From Actinomycetota bacterium (GTDB lineage: Bacteria > Actinomycetota > Humimicrobiia > Humimicrobiales > Humimicrobiaceae): a stretch of 5,561 bases of DNA. Made by a program: the position numbers and the translations under genes. Position 1 is the first letter of the stretch, and each line of letters opens with the position of its first letter. The stretch spans positions 1 to 5,561 of the forward strand of contig JAQUMQ010000112.1 of NCBI GenBank assembly GCA_028718045.1, read 5' to 3'. Shown piece after piece: positions 1-5,561 of this stretch. The notes beneath the pieces are model-generated. The model ran no database searches. It saw only the letters and a program-made list of their open reading frames with translations, and was not told where the DNA came from.

Positions 1-44
1 ACAGATGTGAAGAAAATTTAAAGAAATTGTAAATTCTTTGTAAA
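1..44 (-). promoter_or_regulatory. Four 11-bp tandem repeats, PhoB/PhoP-like operator candidate
   Basis: Read on the minus strand, four heptamers begin exactly 11 bp apart: TTTACAA (44-38), TTTACAA (33-27), TTTAAAT (22-16) and TTCACAT (11-5). The first two are identical; the next 11-mer upstream (55-45) does not fit, so the array has a defined edge there. OmpR/PhoB-class winged-helix regulators bind as dimers to direct repeats with this 11-bp, one-helical-turn spacing; the Bacillus PhoP consensus is TT-A-ACA-like hexamers with about 5-bp gaps. The array would lie upstream of a minus-strand gene to the left of the window. Chance similarity in AT-rich DNA is the main alternative. Confidence 0.4.
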
Positions 45-89
45 ATATCATATCTTGGAAGCAACTAGGGATGTCGTCGAATAAGATAT

Positions 90-118
90 CTCTATATAAT
101 CATGACGATCATATAAAA
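90..118 (-). terminator. AU-rich hairpin downstream of the histidine kinase, possible weak terminator
   Basis: In the minus-strand transcript, bases 118-107 pair with 101-90 to give a 12-bp stem (three G-U wobbles, core ATATGATC with GATTATAT) around a 5-nt loop GTCAT. It lies about 57 nt past the kinase stop. There is only one G-C pair and no T run follows, so it is a poor intrinsic terminator; a half-site pair for a DNA-binding protein is an alternative. Confidence 0.25.
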
Positions 119-174
119 TACATTGCGAAAGGAGGCAACCACAAAACAAACGACTTTTCATTGCAAAGCATGTA

Positions 175-1629
175 TCAGCCACTTTTATTCCTGGCACCTT
201 TTACCTGTATTCTCAAAATAAACGTGTTCAGCTTCCCTTCAGACCTGAAATCAAGTCTTGCGTTAAGATAATGCGCGATCTTATGTGATATGGCAAGCCC
301 AAGCCCGTAACCTTCGATATTGTAAAATTCTGCTTTGTCCCCTCTGCAGAACATTTTAAAAATTTTCTCTTTATCTTCTTTTGAAATTTCAAGACCTTCA
401 TTTGAAACAGAAAAAACCAGATATTCGACGCCGCCCCTAATTTCACTTGAAAGAGATATTTCGATATTCGAATCCGGCAGTGAATATTTTATGGCATTGT
501 TTATAAGGTTCGATAGTATGGTTTGCAAAAGATACTTATCGCTTTTTAATTTAAAATCCTCTTTTGTGGCAATTTTTTTTATCATCCTTAATTTACTTAT
601 TGCCAATTGATTGCCATAAATTTCAATCATTTCATTTATGATTATTACAGGATATATTTCATCTTTTTCTATTTCGATAATTTTATTTTCAACTTTCGAA
701 AGAAGGAGCAAACTATTTGTCAGGTTTTCAAGGTCTTTTGATTTATTGATGATTTTTTCAAGAGCATAGCCGATCTCTTTATTATTTCTGTAAATTCCAG
801 ACTTTATCCCTTCCGAGTAACCTTGTATCACCGTGAGCATGTTTTTAATTTCGTGAGAAATCATTGAAGTATATTCCTTAAGAGAAGATTGGCTTTCCTT
901 TATTTTATTTTTCATTATATTGATGTTATTTGCCAGATCTTCAATCTCGTCACGTGTCTTGATGCTTATTTCTTCTTCATAATCGCCTGACGAAATTTTT
1001 TTAACGTGCTTACTCAATAAAATCAAATTACCCGATATGTTTTTGCTAAGGAGAAAGCCCGTAAAATAAGAAACAAGCAAAGCAGTAAGCGAAAGCAGGC
1101 TTAGCGCAAAGAGATAACGCATGGGTGGGATATCAAGATTGTTTTTTTCCTTAAAAAAAGCCGAATATAAATCCTGAGAGCCTACCCTGCACTTATAAAC
1201 AGAAACGTAATACTTTTTATTCGTTAAATTGAAATTAACAATTTTTTCAAGATTGTTCGAATTTCCGATATAAGAAAAGCCTCTCAAAATAGAATTCGAA
1301 GTTATGATTTTTTCGGCATCAACTACAGTCAGATCATAAGGATTCAAAATTATATTAAAATTTTTATCTATGAGTGTAATCCTTGCTCCGGAAATTCCTT
1401 CGTACCCTTTGACTATTATAAAGAACCCGGGATCTCGTAAAGCATCGTCAACCGAAGGGTATTTTGTCAGTAACCCTTCGGCAAAATTAGTATTTTGCAC
1501 AGTCAGATCGATCAATTTTGAATTTCTGTCATTGAAAACAAAAAGACTGGTGAATATAAGCGATGCCATCAGAATAATCAAAAACAAAACTATGGCAATA
1601 TAATTCGTGAGTTTATCCTGAATCTTCAA
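175..1629 (-). CDS. Membrane sensor histidine kinase (HAMP-HisKA-HATPase_c)
   Basis: Inner-membrane sensor of a two-component pair; it autophosphorylates on His and passes phosphate to the regulator encoded just upstream. Order in 484 residues: TM1 (about 11-32), an extracytoplasmic sensor of about 138 residues with no family I recognise, TM2 (about 172-195), HAMP (about 195-247, DEIEDL at 227-232, the usual early Pro absent), HisKA with phosphoacceptor His259 in SHEIKN (the ExxN phosphatase-type motif follows the His), then the HATPase domain: N box NLINNAIKYS (374-383), G1-like NEGLEI (410-415), F box FKMFCRG (424-430), G2 GYGLGLAI (440-447). The G1 Asp is Asn, a variant common in such kinases. 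No PAS domain sits between HAMP and HisKA. The start is TTG: the codon before it in frame is TAA, AAAAGGA lies 6 nt upstream, and the first in-frame ATG is inside TM1. The signal sensed is unknown. Confidence 0.95.
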   Translation of the reverse strand: MKIQDKLTNYIAIVLFLIILMASLIFTSLFVFNDRNSKLIDLTVQNTNFAEGLLTKYPSVDDALRDPGFFIIVKGYEGISGARITLIDKNFNIILNPYDLTVVDAEKIITSNSILRGFSYIGNSNNLEKIVNFNLTNKKYYVSVYKCRVGSQDLYSAFFKEKNNLDIPPMRYLFALSLLSLTALLVSYFTGFLLSKNISGNLILLSKHVKKISSGDYEEEISIKTRDEIEDLANNINIMKNKIKESQSSLKEYTSMISHEIKNMLTVIQGYSEGIKSGIYRNNKEIGYALEKIINKSKDLENLTNSLLLLSKVENKIIEIEKDEIYPVIIINEMIEIYGNQLAISKLRMIKKIATKEDFKLKSDKYLLQTILSNLINNAIKYSLPDSNIEISLSSEIRGGVEYLVFSVSNEGLEISKEDKEKIFKMFCRGDKAEFYNIEGYGLGLAISHKIAHYLNARLDFRSEGKLNTFILRIQVKGARNKSG

Positions 1630-2479
1630 TTAATATCCTTTTAATATCTTCTTCGTAATTAAATCTGTATCCTATTTTCCAGATTGTTTCTATAAGTTTT
1701 CCCGAATCGTCGCCTATCTTTTTTCTTAATTCTTTTATATGTACATCCACAGTTCTTGTTTCGCCCGCAAAATCATACTCCCATACATTTTCCAGAATGT
1801 TTTCTCTGCTGATGACAATGTTTTTATTGCGAATAAGATAAAGGAGAAGCTGATATTCTTTATTGGTCAATTTAATTTCTTTTCCATTTACAAAAACTCT
1901 GTAAGATTCGGTGTTGATTTCCAGATTTAAAATCTTCTTTTTACCCAAAGCGGAATTAGGCTTGAAAGTTATCCTGATTGTTTTAGTTCCCTCGCTTGCG
2001 TCATGCTTTGCGCCAACATTTTTTTCTTTATCAAGCTTTTGCCCGGATTTATATGGCAAAGACTTTTCCTTTTCTTTTTTTTCAAAATCTTCCGGGCTTT
2101 CCGGATTTTTATAATATGTACGCCTTAAAACAGTCTTTACCCTTGCTATCATTTCTCTGGGATTGAAAGGTTTCGTAATATAGTCATCGGCTCCAATCTC
2201 AAGTCCGAGTATTTTGTCTATCTCTTCGTTTTTTGATGTAAGAAAAATAACAGGGACATTGCTGAATTTCCTCAATATTTTTATCATTTCCGTTCCATCG
2301 ATTTCCGGCATCATTATATCCAGTATAACCAGATCGAAATTGTTTTGGCGATCAGCCAATTTTTCAAGAGCTTCCCTACCGTTACAGGCAAATTCCGTTT
2401 TAAAATTCTCCTTAATCAGAAAATCCCTTATCAATTCCCTTATTTCAGCTTCATCATCAACGATTAATATTTTTTTCAT
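1613..2479 (-). CDS. OmpR/PhoB-family DNA-binding response regulator with a long linker
   Basis: Cytoplasmic transcription regulator, phosphorylated on Asp by the histidine kinase encoded next. The receiver domain spans about residues 1-120: acidic pair Asp8/Asp9, phosphoacceptor Asp54 (VILDIMMPEIDG), Thr81 and Lys103 (TKPF). The winged-helix DNA-binding domain spans about 188-276, with LTNKEYQLL (204-212), SRENILENVW (224-233), the recognition-helix segment TRTVDVHIKELRKKIGD (241-257) and GYRF (270-273). The family is usually about 225-240 residues; this protein has 288. The excess is a charged Lys/Glu/Ser-rich linker (about 121-187) instead of the usual 15 or so. The start is an ATG directly at the canonical MKKILIVDDE opening; no clear Shine-Dalgarno precedes it. 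Its TAA lies 17 nt inside the kinase gene, implying translational coupling. PhoB/PhoP-like, VanR-like or another OmpR subgroup cannot be separated from sequence alone. Confidence 0.95.
   Translation of the reverse strand: MKKILIVDDEAEIRELIRDFLIKENFKTEFACNGREALEKLADRQNNFDLVILDIMMPEIDGTEMIKILRKFSNVPVIFLTSKNEEIDKILGLEIGADDYITKPFNPREMIARVKTVLRRTYYKNPESPEDFEKKEKEKSLPYKSGQKLDKEKNVGAKHDASEGTKTIRITFKPNSALGKKKILNLEINTESYRVFVNGKEIKLTNKEYQLLLYLIRNKNIVISRENILENVWEYDFAGETRTVDVHIKELRKKIGDDSGKLIETIWKIGYRFNYEEDIKRILIEDSG
1636..1642 (-). promoter_or_regulatory. Ribosome binding site of the histidine kinase, deciding its TTG start
   Basis: AAAAGGA on the minus strand, a 6-nt spacer, then TTG (1629-1627). It lies inside the 3' end of the response regulator gene, whose stop codon comes 12 nt beyond the kinase start codon, an arrangement that favours coupled translation of the pair. 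Confidence 0.7.
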
Positions 2480-2733
2480 AAACTTAAATAGTTAATTTCT
2501 GACAACTTTGCATTCAGATACAATATTTAACAAACCGCGAAACGATATTCAAGGCTATATTTTAAGACTGATAAATTAGATTGCATGAGTCATTACCATG
2601 GTTGCCGGCATATAAACAAACCTGCAAATAATAACCCGTTAAAAAAACCAATATAGCAAAAAAGCGGCATATGAAAAGTTTAGAACAAAACACTTTATAT
2701 TTAAAGGAAAAAGTTGGCAGATCGATATAGCGT
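2480..2733. other. 254-bp intergenic region between xylB and the response regulator
   Basis: AT-rich spacer separating the sugar-kinase operon from the two-component genes, all on the minus strand. I find no protein-like reading frame that belongs here, no RNA gene and no strong terminator. Just after xylB there is a 5-bp inverted repeat CTTTA/TAAAG (2693-2706) followed on the minus strand by a loosely T-rich stretch, too weak to call. A seven-T run (minus strand, 2641-2647) has no stem before it. A weak promoter candidate for the regulator lies at 2525-2552. The length suggests that the regulator starts its own transcription unit, but read-through from xylB is possible. Confidence 0.55.
2525..2552 (-). 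promoter_or_regulatory. Weak sigma-70-type promoter candidate for the response regulator operon
   Basis: On the minus strand TTGAAT (2552-2547) as a -35 box, a 16-bp spacer and TTAAAT (2530-2525) as a -10 box; each matches consensus at 4 of 6 positions. It would put a start roughly 40 nt upstream of the regulator's ATG. In DNA this AT-rich, matches of this quality occur often by chance, so this is a suggestion only. Confidence 0.22.
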
Positions 2734-4272
2734 TTAATCGAATTGAATATCGTAAAGCTTTTTAAAATTTTCCTTGAGGCTTTTATATAATGACCTATAT
2801 ATGTTATAAGTTTTCCTGTAAATTTCAAAATTCTCGGGATCGGGTCTTGATTCAGACGACTGCCTTACTGCCTTTTTCACCGCATCTTCAACAGATTCGT
2901 AAATACCGCATCCGACTCCCGAGATAAGCGCCGCTCCAAATGCCGGGCCTTCTTCATTTATACAAGTTATGAGCGGGCTTTCAAATACGTCGCATATTAT
3001 CTTTCTCCATATTTTGCTTCTTGAACCTCCGCCAATCAATATTATTTTTTCCGAGCTTATTCCAAGTTCCCTCATGAGATTCAGGCAGTCTAGCTGTGAA
3101 AAGGCAACGCCTTCCATTATGGAGCGAACAAAATTATCACGATTATGCATGTAGGACATGCCAAAAAATACTCCTCTCGCATAAGCATCTGCGTAAGGAG
3201 TTCTTTCGCCTGTAAGGTATGGCAAAAATATCAGCCCATCCGAGCCCGGTTTTATTTTTTGAGCTTGAGCATCAAGCAGCTTGTATTTCTTCAAATCCGG
3301 TCTTTCTTTTTCTATATCGATCGAAGGACCGAACGTACCATAATACCATTTTTGGCTTCCTGCTGCAGCAAGAGTAACTCCCATTAGATGCCACTTGCCT
3401 GGAACAGCATGGCAAAATGAGTGCAATCTCCCCTGGTGATCATATACCGGATTGTCGCTGTGTGCAAAAACAACACCGGAGGTCCCTATGGAGTCGGATA
3501 TTAGACCCTGTCTTATTACTCCCGAACCTACGTTTCCCGCCGCATTGTCACCGCCTCCGCCTGCGATAGGGGTTCCGCTAAGAAGGCCCGTAAGTCTTGC
3601 GGTTTTCTCGTCAAGACAAGAACTTATTTCGTGACTTTCATAAAGATCCGGAAGAAAGCTTCTATTGATTTTCAATCCTTCAAGTATATCATCCGACCAT
3701 ATTCTTTTTTTTATATCCATCAAAAGCATACCTGAGGCATCCGACACTTCGGTTGCATAAGAGCCGCTTATCATGAATCTTACATAATCTTTAGGAAGAA
3801 GGATTTTGTTGACCTTGCCGTAATTGCCGGGTTCATTTTCGCTAAGCCACATTATTTTAGGAGAAGTAAAACCCGGAAGAGCCTTATTATATGCGATTTT
3901 TATAAAGTTTTTATATCCGAATATATCATAAATCTTGCGGCACTGAGGCTCGGTACGTTGATCGCACCATAAAATAGCAGGCCTTATTATATCATCATTC
4001 TTGTCAAGAAAAACAGAACCGTGCATCTGACCCGAAAGACCAATCGCTTTTATGTCGGCTCCGTTTATTTTATTTTTTTCGATAACCTGCCTGATAGTCG
4101 ATATAGTAGCATCATACCAGTCCATGGGATTTTGTTCGGCCCAGCCAGGTTTTGGTGTATATAATGGATATTCTTTTATGGCAGACCCAATGATACTGCC
4201 ATGTTCGTCAATTACGATACACCTGGTTCCGCTTGTACCTATATCGATTCCTAAAAGATAATTTTTTTCCAA
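2734..4272 (-). CDS. xylB: Xylulokinase
   Basis: Phosphorylates D-xylulose with ATP to D-xylulose 5-phosphate in the cytoplasm, the last step before the pentose phosphate pathway. At 512 residues it is close to the family's usual 480-510. Visible motifs: GIDIGTSGT phosphate loop (8-16), the xylulokinase sugar-binding signature GQMHG (81-85), ILWCDQR (100-106), LPKDY (159-163), GGGGDNAAG (238-246) with catalytic base Asp242, GTSGVVFA (263-270), HSFCHA (284-289), LPYLTGERTP (350-359), and the adenosine loop GGGSRSKIW (414-422). These match E. coli XylB almost block for block. The start is TTG: an in-frame TAA lies at 4297-4299, there is no ATG or GTG between it and the TTG, and AGAGGA sits 6 nt upstream. 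An ATG at 4279 is out of frame. The gene follows another FGGY kinase by 64 nt without a terminator. A related ketose as true substrate cannot be excluded, but QMHG plus GGGDNAAG favour xylulose. Confidence 0.94.
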   Translation of the reverse strand: MEKNYLLGIDIGTSGTRCIVIDEHGSIIGSAIKEYPLYTPKPGWAEQNPMDWYDATISTIRQVIEKNKINGADIKAIGLSGQMHGSVFLDKNDDIIRPAILWCDQRTEPQCRKIYDIFGYKNFIKIAYNKALPGFTSPKIMWLSENEPGNYGKVNKILLPKDYVRFMISGSYATEVSDASGMLLMDIKKRIWSDDILEGLKINRSFLPDLYESHEISSCLDEKTARLTGLLSGTPIAGGGGDNAAGNVGSGVIRQGLISDSIGTSGVVFAHSDNPVYDHQGRLHSFCHAVPGKWHLMGVTLAAAGSQKWYYGTFGPSIDIEKERPDLKKYKLLDAQAQKIKPGSDGLIFLPYLTGERTPYADAYARGVFFGMSYMHNRDNFVRSIMEGVAFSQLDCLNLMRELGISSEKIILIGGGSRSKIWRKIICDVFESPLITCINEEGPAFGAALISGVGCGIYESVEDAVKKAVRQSSESRPDPENFEIYRKTYNIYRSLYKSLKENFKKLYDIQFD

Positions 4273-4336
4273 TCCGCATCCTCTATTCCGTTTTCTTTAA
4301 CAATCCATTAAACGAATATGTCTTAAATTAAAAAAA
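4273..4336 (-). other. Short intergenic spacer between the two FGGY kinases
   Basis: A 64-nt AT-rich spacer between the TAA of the upstream kinase and the TTG of xylB. It holds the xylB ribosome binding site. I see no GC-containing hairpin followed by a T run, so the two kinases are probably co-transcribed. Confidence 0.6.
4279..4284 (-). promoter_or_regulatory. Ribosome binding site of xylB, deciding its TTG start
   Basis: AGAGGA on the minus strand, followed by a 6-nt spacer and TTG (4272-4270). It supports the TTG as the real start, because upstream in-frame codons run into a TAA with no other usable start. Confidence 0.7.
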
Positions 4337-5561
4337 TTAAAATAGTTTGGAAACCAAGCCATATATTTCTTTATATTTTTCAAATTTATCGAGATACCTT
4401 TCCCTGATTTTTGAATCAGGATAAAATTCGTCTTTGACTTTAATGAACTTGGAAACAGCTTCGGAAAGTGTGAATTTTCCTGTTCCGATACCTGCAAGTA
4501 TCATGGTTGCAAGGCATCCTGCTTCTGCTATATCCATTCGAAGTATAGGTCTGTTTGAAATGCAAGCTTTCAGCTTAAGTTCATAATCTGACTTGGAGCC
4601 GCCGCCTACAGCTCTGAGCTCGGCTATTTCTACCCCGCTTGATTCCGAAAGATTTATATTAAAGCAGATTTCAAAAACAAGCCCTTCCACCAAGCCCTTA
4701 AATATTTCTTCGGTATTTGTATCAAGATTTATTCCTATGATCGATCCTTTTGGTTTAGGATCAAGATAAGGGGTTCCGGAGGCTGAAAAATATGGCAAAG
4801 TAAAGAGAGAGGAAGGTTTAAATGTCAATCTTGACGATATATCCCTTATTGCATGGCTGTCTCCCCCGGCAAGATTATCCCTAAACCATTTTACAACACT
4901 GCCGCTTGTCATATTGTAGGCAAGAGTTACATATCTTCCGTTAACTGCATGTGCTTGGCAACTGAAATTATTTTTCAACATATTTTTATTGGTTAACGCA
5001 TTTTCCATACATGTTGTTATGCATTCGACCGTTCCCATACCGTCAGCGGCAATGCCACCTTTTACCGCACCGACACCAAGCGCTGCACAAGGCTGGTCGT
5101 GAGCTCCCGTAACAACCGAAACATGCCCTTTAAAGCCGAGATCATCTGCGACTTTTTTGTCAATAAAACCTATTTCGACCGCAGATGGAGACGGCTTTGA
5201 AAATAAACCTACATCGATTCCAAAAGTATTTAAAATGTCTTCTCTCCATTCTTTTAACCTTACGTCAAAGAACAAAGTTCTTGAAGCCAGTGCATGATTT
5301 ATATTGGTATCAGTAATTCCCAATTTGTGAAAAAACAGATCTTCGGTAAATAAAAGTTTCTTTGTTTTTTTAAAAATCTCAGGTTTATTATTTTTCATCC
5401 ATATAATTTTATTCAACGGGCAGATATACCCTGGAGGATAACCTGTTATTTTCATCAATTCTTCGGCACTGTATTTGGATAAAACATATTCAACTTCTTT
5501 TATGCTTCTTGCATCTGTCGAATATATGGTGTTATATAAAATATTGCCTTTTTCATCGATT
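4337..5561 (-). CDS. FGGY-family carbohydrate kinase, 5'-truncated by the window edge
   Basis: ATP-dependent cytoplasmic sugar kinase of the FGGY family; the substrate cannot be fixed. The frame is open to the window edge, giving 407 visible residues. A TTG at 5458 (with ATG next to it) could be mistaken for the start, but 34 more in-frame codons precede it and align with the family: YSTDAR (visible 13-18) matches the W-x-D-x-R segment of the neighbouring xylulokinase. By that alignment about 88 residues, with the N-terminal DxGT phosphate loop, are missing, so the full protein should be near 495 residues. Visible motifs: TGYPPG (39-44), GAHDQ with the likely catalytic Asp155, GTVE phosphate loop (176-179), TSGSVVKWF (218-226), GGGS adenosine loop (319-322), then EAGCLA. 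The sugar-contact QMHG region is off-window, so xylulose, ribulose, fuculose or another ketose remain possible. It ends in TAA 64 nt before xylB, probably in the same operon. Family certain, substrate unknown. Confidence 0.93.
   Translation of the reverse strand, partial: IDEKGNILYNTIYSTDARSIKEVEYVLSKYSAEELMKITGYPPGYICPLNKIIWMKNNKPEIFKKTKKLLFTEDLFFHKLGITDTNINHALASRTLFFDVRLKEWREDILNTFGIDVGLFSKPSPSAVEIGFIDKKVADDLGFKGHVSVVTGAHDQPCAALGVGAVKGGIAADGMGTVECITTCMENALTNKNMLKNNFSCQAHAVNGRYVTLAYNMTSGSVVKWFRDNLAGGDSHAIRDISSRLTFKPSSLFTLPYFSASGTPYLDPKPKGSIIGINLDTNTEEIFKGLVEGLVFEICFNINLSESSGVEIAELRAVGGGSKSDYELKLKACISNRPILRMDIAEAGCLATMILAGIGTGKFTLSEAVSKFIKVKDEFYPDSKIRERYLDKFEKYKEIYGLVSKLF

Noticed and set aside
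128..135. Perfect Shine-Dalgarno-like AAAGGAGG on the plus strand
   Set aside because: The nearest plus-strand starts are TTG at 161 and ATG at 170, more than 25 nt away, and the frame there is antisense to the kinase; probably chance.
71..271. Plus-strand 66-codon frame beginning in the left non-coding stretch
   Set aside because: Its second half is antisense to the histidine kinase C-terminus, no Shine-Dalgarno precedes its ATG, and the protein resembles nothing I know.
410..415. Asn in place of the G1-box Asp as a sign of a dead histidine kinase
   Set aside because: These are residue positions in the kinase (about bases 385-402). The N-x-G form is common in active kinases, and the His, N, F and G2 boxes are intact.
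2491..2510. TTGTCA and TTAACT upstream of the regulator as an autoregulatory repeat
   Set aside because: Spacing is 10 rather than 11 bp, only two poor units are present, and they do not match the repeat array at the left edge.
2641..2660. Seven-T run on the minus strand after xylB, possible terminator
   Set aside because: No inverted repeat of useful length precedes the T run, so it lacks the stem of an intrinsic terminator.
2562..2828. Minus-strand frame of 88 codons overlapping the 3' end of xylB and the following gap
   Set aside because: A third of it overlaps the confident xylB frame, it has no recognisable domain or ribosome binding site, and its composition looks like translated AT-rich spacer.
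4297..4497. Minus-strand 66-codon frame spanning the end of the upstream FGGY kinase
   Set aside because: It lies in another frame inside a confident gene and reads like a shadow, with no domain or start signal.
5453..5458. TTG-ATG pair as the start of the upstream FGGY kinase
   Set aside because: The frame stays open to the window edge and the 34 codons upstream match the family, so the gene starts outside the window.

Overview
The window is AT-rich bacterial DNA, roughly one third G+C by eye. It uses the standard code (TGA ends the histidine kinase) and prefers Lys/Ile/Asn codons. Two of the three genes whose starts are visible begin with TTG, each behind a well-placed Shine-Dalgarno sequence. 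This fits a low-GC Firmicutes-like or similarly AT-rich bacterium, but no feature fixes the phylum.

Every gene lies on the minus strand, so transcription runs from high to low coordinates. In that order: (1) 5561-4337, an FGGY-family carbohydrate kinase missing about its first 88 residues beyond the window edge; (2) 4272-2734, a complete FGGY kinase with all the hallmarks of xylulokinase (XylB), 64 nt downstream and probably in the same operon; (3) 2733-2480, a 254 bp gap with no convincing gene, terminator or strong promoter; (4) 2479-1613, an OmpR/PhoB-type response regulator with an unusually long charged linker; (5) 1629-175, a membrane sensor histidine kinase overlapping the regulator by 17 nt; (6) 174-1, a non-coding stretch downstream of the kinase, with a weak AU-rich hairpin and, at the window edge, an array of four 11-bp direct repeats.

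The two sugar kinases look like the end of a sugar or polyol utilisation operon: each phosphorylates a ketose-type substrate, with XylB feeding D-xylulose 5-phosphate into the pentose phosphate pathway. The regulator and histidine kinase form a classical two-component pair, with signal sensing outside the membrane, His-to-Asp phosphotransfer and DNA binding by a winged helix. Nothing in the sequence ties the pair functionally to the sugar kinases; it may be an independent transcription unit. The 11-bp repeats have the spacing and sequence style of sites bound by PhoB/PhoP-class regulators and may be a target promoter for the next gene to the left, possibly one controlled by this pair. I see no mobile element, CRISPR array, RNA gene or clearly novel system here.
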